NCBI GenBank assembly: GCA_039602395.1
Contig: JBCNJP010000017.1
Coordinates: 92,826,702-92,890,701 of the forward strand
Origin: Deinandra increscens subsp. villosa
Lineage: Eukaryota; Streptophyta; Magnoliopsida; Asterales; Asteraceae
Length of the DNA: 64,000 nt
Direction: 5' to 3'
Of the stretch, positions 45,311 to 56,325 are shown piece by piece; position 1 is the stretch's first letter, and every line of letters starts with the position of its first letter. The position numbers were made by a program, and so were the translations under genes. The notes beneath the pieces are model-generated. The model was given only the letters and a program-made list of their open reading frames with translations. It was not told the origin of the DNA and ran no database searches.

Positions 45311-47692
45311 GGACTTAGAGTTTATCAAGGATCACAATATAGTCGCTTATTTGCTGGACCCACCTGCAGAGTACAAAGAGAAGTACAAGTCAATGATTGA
45401 AGGTTTGAAAAGATGATGTCTACACTATGCCCTCACAGCAGATCCTGTTATCTGCAAGCTGATGCAACAGGAATTCTGGAAGACTGCGTTTGTTTCTGAT
45501 GATGGGAAGCAGATCATTGCCAAGATACAAGGAACAACTGTGGTATTGACTGAAGAGAATTTCAGACAGGCTCTTAGAATGAAAGATGTTGCTGCTGATC
45601 CTATATCTTTGGATAAAGAAATGGTTACCCAGTGTTTGAAGGAAATGGGGTACCATACAGTGTCTCCACCTACTATGAAGGCTCTCCTTCCACCTTATTG
45701 GAGAATGTTGGCTTACTACCTGAAGAAGTGCATAATTGCTAAGAAGAGTTCAACAGATCAGCTAAACCAAGTGCACACTCATGCTATGGTGTCACTGGTT
45801 AGAGGGGTTCGATTCAACTGGTCCAGGTTGATCTTTGAAGATGTCAAGGCAGTAGTGACCAGGGATAAGAAATTTGCTGCAGTCCAAAGGTTCATTCAGT
45901 TGGCTCTGGATTCTAGATATCCAACCTTGAGAAAGTCTAATGATACACATGACACGAAGCCAATGGGGATTGAGGTTTTCCCTATGATAAACCCCAAGGA
46001 AATTAACTGATAAAGTCCCATTTGGCAACAAGTTTGGAGAGTTTGCTAAGATTGCAAGACATGAGGTTCCTATTCAAAGAAATGCTGTTGTTGAAGAACA
46101 ACACAATGTGCCCGCCTCTCAGAAGCCAGCTACCTGAAATTTCAGATAGTACTGATTGGGAAGACTTTGACCTAGAAGATGTGCATATTGGAGCTCTGCA
46201 GTTTGATGAAAGTGAAAACATAAACTACGATTCTTATCATGATGACATAGAAGTTGAGGAAGTAGAGACTGAGACTGTTTAGATGCCACTGTCAAGAAAA
46301 CGGAAAGCCACAGAGGATCCTCCCCTCGGTGCTTCTGTTACTGATGATCTGACTGAGAAAGTGAAGATTGCTACCCAACACCTTACAGAAGCCCTAAGCG
46401 ACCCAAGAAGGAAATGATTGGACCCACGAGTGCCCCTATCTACCAGCATAAGTGCAGGTCAATCATCATCATCACAACCCACAACCTAAGACAAAGGGAA
46501 AGCTGTAGAGATAGCAGAATTCAGGATAGAAAGAGAACTCAGAGCAGAGATAGCTGAATTGAAAGCTCAGAATGCAACTCAGAGTGAAATTATTGGAGAT
46601 TTGATTGATATTTAAAAGGATCACAATACTGAGCTAGAGAATCAGAAAAAGATCAATAGAGAATTTGCCAGGAAGTTTAAAGAGTTACACCAGTTGATCA
46701 GACAGATGAATTCAGCTAAAGGAAACTCAAAGAAAGATGATAAGGGAGGTCCAGGGAATAAAGAAGGCAGTTCAGGTGCCAGTGGTTCCTCACAATCACC
46801 TGTATTTGATTTTGAAGCTGATATTCCAGATGCAACAGGTCCTGTGCTGCCTGAAGGTACCATTGAAGACACAGATACAAGGGATAGAGATTACATGACG
46901 GTGCCTGCTTCTGAGTTTGATGGAAGTTGGGAGGCACAAACTTTGGCTTATCCTCCTAAAAGGTACCTAATTCAGCTGGGTGAACATTATCATGATAAAA
47001 GAGGAATCAATTCAGATGTGAAGTCCTGGATGTTCGATGGAGATAAGAATATGTTTGTTGTTAGAAGGAAGGGTCAGTATCCATTGGAGTACTACAAATG
47101 TTGGACACAGTTATACTCATGGACGACTGTGGATCTGACGATGCTATACAAGGCACCATTCTCCAATCTGTCCAGAAATGACTACGCTGAGCATTTTTAC
47201 AAGAAGTTGAGGAATGTTGTCCTTAGCAAATTCAAGAGGTTTGAGGACTTTCCACACAAGAATTCCTACACGAAGAAATACAGGGGTGTGTTTAAGATGG
47301 ATGGAAAGAAGAATTTTTCTAACACATTGTATCCACCTACAGAGAAAACTAAAAGCATTCCTCTACCGATGAAGCATCTTGAAGGATGTTTGGATGACTT
47401 CCAGACTTGGGCTTACACTGACTATACTGGTGAAGCCAAAATCATTTGCAAGTCAAAGACGATGAGTGTGATGGAAGTTCATGATCTGTTGCGGTTTTAC
47501 AAGAAGGACATACTAGTGCTATCTAAGCATCAAATTGAGAGTTCTCCAGAGACTGAAGAATACGCCAAGTGCTATACTCGAGCAGTGGCTACAAGTTGTT
47601 GAGAAGGAGCTATGGTATGATCCATCTACGGTACAGATGTCAAAGAAGTTTAGGATGTGAAGACTGTCTAATGCTAAAGCCTAGGGGAAGAT

Positions 47693-48130
47693 TGTAGAGA
47701 CCGTAATTTTGTAAGGCTTTTGCATTAGAAAGTATATTGGGCTATGTAAATGTGATTGGGCTAATTAGTATGTGTGATGATGTGGGCTTTAGGATCCGGT
47801 CGTAATTAGGCCATGTGGGCCGAATTTTCTATCTTGTTTACTAAGATTAGTTTTCACTATATAAGGAATAACTAGGTATCTTGTTTACAGTTCCTTCTTT
47901 TGGTGTTTTTGGTGATCAAGTATTTCGAAATTCTCCTTGAGAATTTCGACTGGTGTAAGGCGTTTGGCAATCGAATTCCACTTGCATTCTTATTACGGTT
48001 TGTGTTTCACAATTGTTTTTCATACTTTCGTTAGTAATTATTTGTTGTTCTTGAATCACCTTTAATCACCGGATTCCGCATGGTGATTATAGGACTTGAT
48101 ATCGCGTGAGGAACTGATACGATCCTTACA
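47693..48130 (+). mobile_element. 3' LTR of the SIRE-type copia
   Basis: A 438-bp LTR starts TGTAGAGACCG and ends GATCCTTACA. The polypurine tract CTAGGGGAAGAT is at 47681-47692. AACCA follows. Confidence 0.93.
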
Positions 48131-49654
48131 AACCATCAAGCGGGCTGAAGCTTATGTCCTGTACTAAAGCTCAAAAGTACTTACGTAAGGAATATGTGGC
48201 ATTTCTGGCTCACATCATGGAAGTTCGGGAGGAAGAAAATAAAATCGAAGACATCCCAATCGTTCGAGATTATCCATGAAGCCTTTCCTGAAGACATAAA
48301 GGGTCTACCTCCCGTTCGTCAAGTCGATTTTCGCATCGACCTTGTTCCTGGTGCCACTCCCGTTGCAAAGTCACCATATCGCCTAGCACCCTCAGAAATG
48401 CAGGAGTTATCTAAACAACTCCAGGAACTTTCCGACAAAGGCTTCATTCGACCTAGTTCCTCACCTTGGGGAGCACCTGTCTTATTTGTCAAGAAGAAGG
48501 ATGGTACATTCCGAATGTGTATCTATTATCGTGAACTCAATAAACTCACCATTAAAAATCTATATCCATTACCTCGAATCGATGACCTTTTTTACGAACT
48601 TCAAGGAGCCAATTGTTTTTCAAAAATCGATCTTCGTTCTGGTTATCATCAACTTCGTGTTTCAGAGGAAGATATACACAAAACCGCTTTCCGCACTCGT
48701 TACGGTCATTTTGAATTCACTGTTATGCCATTCGGATTGACAAACGCACCTGCAGTATTCATGGATCTCATGAATCGTGTATGTAAACCCTATCTTGACA
48801 AGTTCGTCATCGTCTTTATTGATGATATCCTCATTTACTCTAAATCAAGGCCTGATCACGAAACTCACCTACGTCAAATTTTGGAACTCCTAAAGAAAGA
48901 ACAACTTTATGCCAAATTCTCTAAATGTGAATTTTGGCTTAAGGAGGTTCAGTTTTTAGGGCACCTTGTCAATAACATGGGTATTCATGTTAATCCTGCC
49001 AAGATCCAAGCCATAAAAAGTTGGAGTACCACAAGTGCCCCTACTGAAATCCGTTCATTCCTTGGACTAGCAGGTTATTACCGACGTTTCATTTCAAACT
49101 TTTCCAGAATCGCAGTTCCACTCACCGCCTTAAAACAAAAAGACAAAATATTTGAGTGGGGTCCTGCTCAAGAAGAGGCATTTCAAACTCTCAAACAGAA
49201 GCTATGCGACGCTCCTATTTTAACTCTTCCTGACGGAAATAGCGAATTTGTCGTTTACTGCGATGCCTCACGTCTAGGCCTTGGTTGCATTCTCATGCAA
49301 CGAGGAAAAGTGATCGCCTACGCGTCAAGGCAACTCAAAATTCATGAAAAGAATTATACATCGCACGATCTCGAACTTGGTGCTGTTGTATTTGCCTTGA
49401 AAATTTGGAGACACTACCTTTATGGAACCAAATGCATAATATATACTGATCACAAAAGTCTGCAACACATTTTCAATCAAAAGGAACTCAACATGCGCCA
49501 ACACCGTTGGGTTGAACTTCTAAACGACTATGACTGCAATATTATCTACCACCCAGGTAAAGCAAATGTTGTGGCCGATGCACTTAGTCGTAAGGAACAC
49601 CTTAAACCAATTCTTTTTCAAACCACTCATCCATTATCTGATCTTCAAACCTGA
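48131..49654 (+). pseudogene. Gypsy reverse transcriptase and RNase H
   Basis: After the copia insertion the protease-RT linker resumes (KAQKYLRKEYVAFLAHIMEV), and a frameshift lies near 48277. RT then runs continuously: FPEDIKGLPPVRQVDFRIDL, SSPWGAPVLFVKKKDGTFRM, FRTRYGHFEFTVMPFGLTNA and the catalytic FIDDILIYSK. RNase H follows with FVVYCDASRLGLGC, DLELGAVVFALKIW, YTDHKSLQHIF and VVADALSRKEH, keeping its acidic residues. The sequence is typical of the Tekay/Del clade. This is the best preserved enzyme block in the window, but its polyprotein is broken upstream and downstream. Confidence 0.92.
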
Positions 49655-49699
49655 ATTTTTGAGGCACAACACATATCAGTTACATAAGGTAACATGCAC

Positions 49700-50968
49700 G
49701 AAGAAATGTCTTGTGGTGCTGAACTTCAACTAGAAACTAAATCCAATGGTCTCCTTTATTTCATGAATCGTCTCTAGATTCCTAACCGAGACGATCTTCG
49801 TATCACCATCATTAACGAGACTCACAAATCTCGTTATTCCATTCATCCTGGTGTAGATAAAATGTCCCAGGATCTTCGTACTCATTTTTGGTGGCCTGGA
49901 ATGAATAAGGACATCGCACTCTTTGTGGCTAAATGTCTTACTTGCTCAAAAGTCAAAGCCGAAAACCAACGACCATTTGGTTTACTCGAACAACCAGAAA
50001 TACCTGTCTGGAAATGGGAAAACATCACAATGGATTTCATCACTAAACTCCCACGTACTTCAAGTGGTCATGATATCATTTGGGTCATTGTCGATCGTTT
50101 AACCAAATATGCTCACTTTCTCGCTATTTGTGAAAACGATGGAGCCGAGAAATTAGCTCGTATTTACGTCAAATAGATCGTTTGTCATCATGGTACTCCT
50201 TTGAGCATCATATCAGATCGAGACGGTCGTTTTATTTCTCATTTTTGGCAATCTCTTCAATCTACCTTGGGAACTCGTTTGGATCTCAGCAATGCCTATC
50301 ATCCACTAACGGATGATCAGACTGAACGCATAATGCAAACTCTAGAGGCTATGCTTCGCGCTTGTGTCATTGATTTCGGTGGGAATCGGGATTCCCATTT
50401 ACCATTGGTCGAGTTTTCATATAACAATAGTTATCACTTGAGCATCGGTATGGCACCTTTTGAAGCACTTTATGGTCGAAAATGTCGGTCACCTATATGT
50501 TGGAGCGAGGTTGGTGAATCCCAAATCACTGGTCTTGAACTAATACAAGAAACGACTGACAAAATTTCTCAAGTTCGTGATCATAACTCGCTGCTAGAAG
50601 TCATCAGAAAAGATATGCTGATAAATGACAAAAGCCCCTTGAATTCAAATTCGGCGATTTAGTACTTCTAAAGGTATCCCATTGGAAAGGTATCGTTCGA
50701 TTTGGTAAGAAAGGGAAACTAGCACATCGTTATGTAGGTCCATTAAAAATTCTCGAAAAGGTCGGTAAAGTAGCCTATCGACTCGAACTACCTCCAGAGT
50801 TAGCCAATGTTCATCCTACATTTTATTTGTCAAATCTTCGCAAGTGTCTAGCTGATGAAAATCTCCATGTTCCTCTAGAAGAAATTCTTATTGACGAATC
50901 CATGCAATTCATTGAGAAACCCGTAGAAATCATGGATCGCGAAGTTAAGCAACTCCTTGAATACTTAT
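49700..50968 (+). pseudogene. Gypsy integrase with C-terminal chromodomain region, truncated
   Basis: The order is the zinc-binding region (HHCC-type: THKSRYSIHPGVDKM; LTCSKVKAENQRPFG), the catalytic core (WENITMDFITKLPR; SIISDRDGRFISHFWQSL; DDQTERIMQTLEAMLR, giving D, D and E), and the linker (YGRKCRSPICWSEVG). A stop interrupts after ARIYVK (50174), and a frameshift lies near 50640. The last part (ELPPELANVHPTFYLSNLRK; EKPVEIMDREVKQL) is cut: at about 50950 it runs directly into LTR sequence, so the chromodomain end, the polypurine tract and the first part of the 3' LTR are deleted. Confidence 0.88.
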
Positions 50969-51689
50969 AACTTGGTTCATTTTGATTTCCCATATTCATA
51001 TAGCTTATTTGATTCACTAGTATCTCTATCTCAATACTTTGGAGTGCAACATGTATCTCTATCTCAAACTCCAACACCATATTTATTTCTCTAAAATAAC
51101 ATGCGAATCCTATGCTTGTTACGTGTGTTCTAGATTTGTTAAACTTGTTTGGATTATTGATGTTGTTGTGCTCAAACTCGAACTCTAAGCGTACTCATTA
51201 ACACACCGAGCCGGGGTAACAATAATAGATATGTTGGTATGACAACCAACCTGGTAAATTGAAACGTATTTTCAATGTGTTATTGGAAACCTAATTGTCA
51301 AGGGTTTGATACGCTCTTATTTGCTCTATTTCATTACTTGTTTATCATATTCTTTGAATGTTAACTTAATACATAGATCGTTTGCTTTATACGAATATCA
51401 TATATTAATCCTGTGTTTACTCACCAAATACTTTAGTAGTTGATACTTTATCTTATACATGTTGCAGGAAATCATGTTTGAGCCAGTAGGTGATCACTAT
51501 AGGATGTTAGACCTAGAAAATAGACGTTTAATTTTAGTACTTGTGTTTGACTGTTTCCTACTTGTAAGATATTTCAAATAAATGAATAAAAAGGCATGTT
51601 TAAGTATATCTCAACTTTAATTTAGTTGTCATGAGCATCTGGACAGTCATAATGCCCTGACATATTTCGCCGTCGGTTGGGGTGTGACA
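50953..51689 (+). mobile_element. Truncated 3' LTR of the plus-strand gypsy
   Basis: This segment aligns with 29271-30106 of the 5' LTR (CTCCTTGAATACTTA...GGTTGGGGTGTGACA). It lacks the first roughly 1.7 kb, and also a block of about 100 bases after GATTCACTAG. The junction with integrase shares CTC, suggesting end-joining at microhomology. It ends at TGTGACA, followed by ATCTA. Confidence 0.85.
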
Positions 51690-52469
51690 ATCTAAGCAAC
51701 CAATCTCATGTAGGCATTTCATCAAACACCTAGTGTCCACCTTAACAAACCTTTATAAAATTCTATGGTTTAGAAATTCTAAGCTCCAAATATACATCTC
51801 TTGGGTGGAATCCCTCCTAACCCATTAACATACAACGAATTTATTCGTAAGTTCTCATCAACAATTATCATATAATTAATGTAGAACAATCATGAACTCA
51901 TCGTGTAGGTAATCTTCTACCTTTGAGTTCATCATCTAGAACTTGGAGACTAAATCACCAATTGGGCATAAATTCAAGTTCTACATTTCAAAACATATTC
52001 CTAACACCATAGAATGCAAGTATCATCATCCAATTTCAGATGTATAACCCAATTTCTGACCACCTGCACAGCCAACAAGTAGGAGTTTTACTTACTTGAC
52101 ACAAAGAGTGAAGAAGATGGAGATTAACACTTCCAAATTCACTCTTGATTGCAAAAATCATAGCCTCATGCCTTGCAATTGCAGGATTCGAATTTTGGGG
52201 CTTGGGAGGGGGGGTTTGATCGATCACTAGGCGTGAAGATAGTGACCTCCCTGTGCGCATTTATTTAGTTTAATTCACTTTTGGCTAATTACAGGTGAAG
52301 TCCCTCCGTTTTCCTCGTTTTGGCTTTTCTATTACCAAAACTCCATTTACACAATAAGGCCAAGGATTTTCACATGTTAACAATTTCTAACCAATTTACG
52401 ACTTTATTATTCCATGTTATATATTGACATGATATATCGCATATTTAACATAAAAACCGGGATGTTACA
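51690..52469 (-). mobile_element. 3' LTR (partial) of a second Tekay gypsy, minus strand
   Basis: On the minus strand the LTR starts TGTAACATCCCGGTTTTTATG at 52469, right after the purine tract TTAGGGGGGGTGGAGT. It runs leftwards to the end of the plus-strand gypsy at 51689 without an LTR end, so it is cut there. Either the plus-strand gypsy inserted into it or a deletion joined the two. Confidence 0.75.
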
Positions 52470-52496
52470 ACTCCACCCCCCCTAAGGGCGTTTCGT

Positions 52497-54262
52497 CCCC
52501 GAAACAAGATCACATACCGAATAAGTGAGGATAGTAGCGTTGCATTTCTTATTCGGAGTGCCACGTAACATCCGAGCCTTTTCTATGCTCACATTGAACC
52601 ATCACTTGGTTCACTTCTTGATTCCGAAGTTTCTTTACCTTGCAATCAAGTATCGCAATGGGTCTTTCCACATATTGAGTTTATTATACACTACTAAATC
52701 TTCTAATGGTACCTATGCACTCTTATCGGCTAGATACTAGATGATATGCCACTTGCCACTGAGCCAAATCTTGAATGGTCTAATTAACTAGGACTCAACT
52801 TTCCTCGTTTTCGGAAACGAATGACACCCTTCCACGGAGATACTTTCAATAGCACTGTGTCCCCTTCTTGAAACTCTATGGGTCTCCTTCTTCTGTCCGC
52901 GTAGGACTTCTGTCTATCTTGGGCTGCCTTCAGTCAGGCCCTTATCATGTCAAGCTTTTCAGATGCTGACTTGACCACTTTCTTTCTAGCAAGCTTATGT
53001 TGACCTACTTAACCCCAACAAATGGGGGTTCTACATCTTCTACCATAAAGCATTTCATAGGGAGGCATCCTGATGCTAGCATGGTAACTTTTGTTATATG
53101 AAAATTCTACAAGGGGAAGATAATGATCCCAACTTCCACCAATATCAATAGCACACACTCTAAGCATGTACTCGAGGGTTTGGATGGTTATTTCCTTTTG
53201 TCCATCCGTTTTGAGGGTAGTATGCGATAGTAAGTAGCAGCTTCGTACCCAACCATTCTTGAAAATCCCTCCAAAACTAAGATGTGAACCGAGTATCCCG
53301 GTCAGATAAAATCGAGACTGGTACTCCATGGCGAGATATAATCTCATTGATTTACACATTTTCAATCCTTTCTGAGGAATAGGTCTCACGGATAGGAATG
53401 AAATGAGCACTCTTGGTCAACCTATCCACAACAACCCATATGGCGTTGAAGGATTTGGGCGTCTTTGGCATTTGGGTTAATAAATCCATAGTCGCATACT
53501 CCCACTTCCATGTTGGAATTTTCAATGACTGTAACTTGCCATACGGCTTTTGATGCCCTGTATTGACTTGTAAAAAAGTCAAACATTTTCCCACATACTT
53601 AACTATGTCTTGCTTCATGCCGAGCCACCATAGTCACGATTTAGGTCATTATACATTTTATTCACCCCCAGATGTACCAAGTACCGCGACTTATGAGCTT
53701 CTTTTAACAAAAGTTGTTTCACGTCACATGTGTTAAAAACCCAAACCTGCCCAATACGGGTTTTAAGCCCATTATCTTCATTCTACCAGGTTTTTCACTT
53801 GGCCCACAATTCTCTCTTTCTTCAGATTTTTTCTTTTATAGCTTTAATCTGAGCTTCTTTAATCTTGATGATTAGATTAGATGTCACCAACAATTTCATC
53901 GACCACACCTTGATAGGAGCATAATCTCCTTTTCGACTTAGGGCATCCGCTATCACATTGGCCTTGCTCGGGTTGTAGTGGATTTCACAGTCATAATCTT
54001 TTATGATCTCAAGCCATCTCCACTGCCTCATGTTTAACTCCTTTTGTAAGGATTTTATGGTCCGAGAAAATCATGCACTTGACACCATATAGTTAGTGTC
54101 ACCATATTTTCATGGCAAACACTACCACTGCTAATTCCATGTCGTGAGTTGGGTAATTTTCCTCGTGGACCTTTAGCTGCCTAGAAGCATACGCAATCAC
54201 CTTTCCCCGTTGCATTAAAATACAACGAAGGCCCATTTTTGATGCACCTGAGTAGACCACCA
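52497..54262 (-). pseudogene. Second Tekay gypsy pol: RNase H, integrase, C-terminal domain
   Basis: Reading leftwards, RNase H has VYSGASKMGLRCILMQRGKV, ASRQLKVHEENYPTHDMELA, IIKDYDCEIHYNPSKANVIA and DALSRKGDY. The integrase follows with WKWEYATMDLLTQMPKTPKS and VVDRLTKSAHFIPIRETY. The central core is scrambled by shifts near 53350. Next come IQTLEYMLRVCAIDIGGSWD, MLYGRRCRTPICWG, YADRRRRPIEFQEGDTVLLK, and a chromodomain-like end EHRKGSDVTWHSE. The RNase H start lies at 56331-56370, separated by the mini-element. Many stops disable it. Confidence 0.85.
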
Positions 54263-54623
54263 TGAAAACGCTGGAGCGTGTGGATCGGTTTAGTTCGACA
54301 TCAATAACGTGATAAACAATGAGAACAAGCAATGTAAATAAAACGACTCAATCTCATTAACCAATTGAACGATTACAAGAGATTCAGAGTACAAAACACT
54401 AGTTCTCACACACACAAGCTCTCATGAACAACTAGTAAATTACAAGACAAACGACCTATTTATAGACTCCTAAAACCTGTCCTCCGAACCTGGAGATCGG
54501 CCAGAGATCGGAGCCGCCGAACCTTGGGTTCGGCCAAGGTTCGGCCAGTACAAAAACTAGGTCAAAACTTGTCTTCAACAATCTATTTGATCCAGCCCGT
54601 TGCCACATATAATGTACCAACAA
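54263..54623 (-). mobile_element. 3' LTR of the mini-element
   Basis: A 361-bp LTR with the same ends and organisation as the 5' copy. The TTCGGCC cluster lies at 54481-54550. Confidence 0.93.
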
Positions 54624-54656
54624 ACTCCCCCTTGGCAACAGCTGGACCCTTCGTCT

Positions 54657-55964
54657 TCAGCCTTGAACATCAGCATCAGCCCCATCTCTTTCTCGAATCA
54701 AATCATGATTGTTTCCTGCGTAAATGTTGAAGGCAAAGCAAACTCTGATCACCCTCTGAAACTTCAATGCAAGTTCCATGTAATCAGGATGATACAGAAT
54801 CGGATTGTAATACAGCTCTTCAATATCAGCCTTTGATAAATTGATCAGCCACATCGGATCATAGATTCGAACAACCCGGTTTTCCTTCTCCAGCACTATC
54901 ATAGCTTCTCCGGTACTCTCATTATAATACCACCAACGCAGGTCCTTGATAAAATCAAGTTCCATTGGCATGAGAGGAATTTTCTTCATCACTACCGGTT
55001 TCTTCTTGAACACCAATACAATCAGCTTCTTACCAGTTCTTTCATGTATTCTGGTGCGAGATCGACGTCTTTTAGGTCTCTGAGGATTCAAGAACTTAAA
55101 CCCTTCTCTGCATTCTCTCTCTAACATCTTCTTGAAATGAAAGCCCACATCATCATTCTCATAATTACAGAAAGGCTTTCTAGACAGTTCTCGTACATCC
55201 CACACTGGTAGACTACTAAAATCTCTCGCACGCTTAAAGTATTGAACACCATTTTGGCGTTTAACCCCATAACACTTCAACCTCGCAGAATACATCCAAC
55301 TGATTATATCACCTGAGACTTGACCCTTGAACTTAAAGTACGGTCTTTGAATAATCGGCTTAGCAGGAGGAACATAGTTGGCATGGAACTCTTTCATATA
55401 TTCATCCATCACCCAACGTTGTTTCTGTTCTTTAAACTCCTTGATCGTTGGATCTTCAGGTTTCTCTGATTCTTTCTTTTTCAGTCTCTCCTCTGCTTCA
55501 GTAACCTTTTCTTCAGGAAATACTTCAAAATCATCACCAGACTTATTATCGTTGACATTTGAATACATCTCCGGGTATTCTTCTGATGTAATGTCTTCAA
55601 TTTCAATCTCTTCATCAAAAATCCCTTCAATGTCGTCATCAGACTCTGGATCAGATGATTCATATTTCTCTGGTTCAGCTTCAGAAACTTTCCTCATTTC
55701 TTCATCATTCAACTCAAACACTGCTTTAAGCTGCTCAGCTGTTAAATCACCAGCAATCTCCCCTTCTTCTAAATTTTCAATAATATGCTGGAATTCTTTC
55801 AAACTAGTACCAGCTTGATTAGATGGGATTGACGAAATCGGCATCGCTTCTATTGAATCCTTCTCCCCCTGGGATGTAGATGTCCCAGCACCCGAACTAA
55901 CATTACCGGTTGGGCCTGATCCTCCACCTACATTCCCTTGATCATCTTGATCGGGATATACCAC
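54657..55964 (-). CDS. 435-codon ORF of the mini-element, related to the extra gene of the SIRE-type copies
   Basis: One uninterrupted frame begins two bases inside the 5' LTR end. The first ATG in frame lies near 55842 (MPISSIPSNQAGTSLKEF). The N-terminal third is acidic (ESSDPESDDDIEGIFDEEIE; KVTEAEERLKKKESEKPE). The C-terminal part reads GQVSGDIISWMYSARLKCYG, YFKRARDFSSLPVWDVREL, DDVGFHFKKMLERE, a basic stretch PKRRRSRTRIHE, then PLMPMELDFIKDLRWWYYNE and STGEAMIVLEKENRVVRIYD. Its order ISWM...PF...F.KK...PMxL...W.Y...TGEA.I parallels the C-terminal domain at 46995-47600. No gag, protease or polymerase motif and no membrane span are seen. Function unknown; intactness in a fresh insertion is notable. 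Confidence 0.75.
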   Translation of the reverse strand: MVYPDQDDQGNVGGGSGPTGNVSSGAGTSTSQGEKDSIEAMPISSIPSNQAGTSLKEFQHIIENLEEGEIAGDLTAEQLKAVFELNDEEMRKVSEAEPEKYESSDPESDDDIEGIFDEEIEIEDITSEEYPEMYSNVNDNKSGDDFEVFPEEKVTEAEERLKKKESEKPEDPTIKEFKEQKQRWVMDEYMKEFHANYVPPAKPIIQRPYFKFKGQVSGDIISWMYSARLKCYGVKRQNGVQYFKRARDFSSLPVWDVRELSRKPFCNYENDDVGFHFKKMLERECREGFKFLNPQRPKRRRSRTRIHERTGKKLIVLVFKKKPVVMKKIPLMPMELDFIKDLRWWYYNESTGEAMIVLEKENRVVRIYDPMWLINLSKADIEELYYNPILYHPDYMELALKFQRVIRVCFAFNIYAGNNHDLIRERDGADADVQG

Positions 55965-55965
55965 T

Positions 55966-56325
55966 TGAAAACGCTGGAGCGTGTGGATCGGTTTAGTTCG
56001 ACATCAATAACGTGATAAACAATGAGAACAAGCAATGTAAATAAAACGACTCAATCTCATTAACCAATTGAACGATTACAAGAGATTCAGAGTACAAAAC
56101 ACTAGTTCTCACACACACAAGCTCTCATGAACAACTAGTAAATTACAAGACAAACGACCTATTTATAGACTCCTAAAACCTGTCCTCCGAACCTGGAGAT
56201 CGGCCAGAGTTCGGAGCCGCCGAACCTTGGGTTCGGCCAAGGTTCGGCCAGTACAAAAACTAGGTCAAAACTTGTCTTCAACAATCTATTCGATCCAGCC
56301 CGTTGCCACATATAATGTACCAACA
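55966..56325 (-). mobile_element. 5' LTR of the mini-element
   Basis: A 360-bp LTR starting TGTTGGTACATTATATG and ending CCAGCGTTTTCA on the minus strand. The TATA word CTATAAATAG is at about 56158-56167, with the TTCGGCC cluster (56184-56253) just upstream in transcription sense. Confidence 0.93.
56184..56253. repeat. TTCGGCC palindrome cluster in the mini-element LTR
   Basis: CCGAACCTGG, GTTCGGAGCCGCCGAACC, TTGGGTTCGGCCAAGG and TTCGGCCAG form overlapping inverted words within 70 bases upstream of the TATA box. The other LTR carries the same cluster at 54481-54550 with one change. Confidence 0.75.

Larger units (their letters stand above)
44732..47659 (+). pseudogene. Extra 3' gene of the SIRE-type copia (spliced form proposed), unknown function
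   Basis: Proposed exon 1 (44732-44781) reads MAPRRKCAARPAQDRP and ends AA|GTATGTG. The acceptor is GAGTGCAG|GGACTTAG at 45310/45311, and the joint keeps phase (K-D-L-E-F-I-K-D-H). Exon 2 encodes an N-terminal domain (QEFWKTAFVSDDGKQIIAKI; EENFRQALRMKDVAADPISL; PPTMKALLPPYWRMLAYYLK; FEDVKAVVTRDKKFAAVQRF), an acidic part (WEDFDLEDVHIGALQFDESE), a coiled-coil part (about 46510-46720) and a C-terminal domain (SWMFDGDKNMFVVRRKGQYP; YSWTTVDLTMLYKAPF; FQTWAYTDYTGEAKIICKSK). Stops at 45414, 46008, 46279 and 46613 plus late shifts disable it. It sits in the env-like position, but I see no signal peptide or membrane span. Confidence 0.7.
32380..48130 (+). mobile_element. SIRE/Maximus-type copia element with an extra 3' gene, inserted in the gypsy protease
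   Basis: The whole element spans 15.75 kb including a 3.85-kb nested copia, so about 11.9 kb by itself, within the large size known for SIRE/Maximus. The target duplication AACCA (32375-32379 and 48131-48135) is perfect. Order: 5' LTR, tRNA-Met primer site, palindrome array, gag, nested insertion, coiled-coil gag extension, zinc knuckle, protease, integrase, RT-RNase H, about 1.7 kb noncoding, extra gene with intron-like segment, polypurine tract, 3' LTR. About a dozen differences between the 438-bp LTRs suggest moderate age. Confidence 0.92.
54263..56325 (-). mobile_element. Young non-autonomous LTR mini-element with one ORF and no gag-pol
   Basis: The 2063-bp element has LTRs 54263-54623 (3') and 55966-56325 (5') that differ by two substitutions and one T indel. 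A perfect 5-bp duplication CACCA flanks it (54258-54262 and 56326-56330). A polypurine tract AAGGGGGAGTT precedes the 3' LTR. Directly after the 5' LTR comes AG TGGTAT, the first bases of a tRNA-Met primer site, then coding sequence, suggesting that a deletion fused the primer site to the ORF. It was mobilised in trans, recently on LTR identity. Confidence 0.93.

Noticed and set aside
44732..47659. Calling the extra gene a retroviral-type envelope
   Set aside because: The position after pol fits the env-like genes of SIRE elements, but I see no signal peptide, membrane span or cleavage motif. Called unknown.
53009..53410. Single 133-codon gene on the minus strand
   Set aside because: It is a chance fusion of scrambled integrase frames of the second gypsy; only its C-terminal half matches the family.
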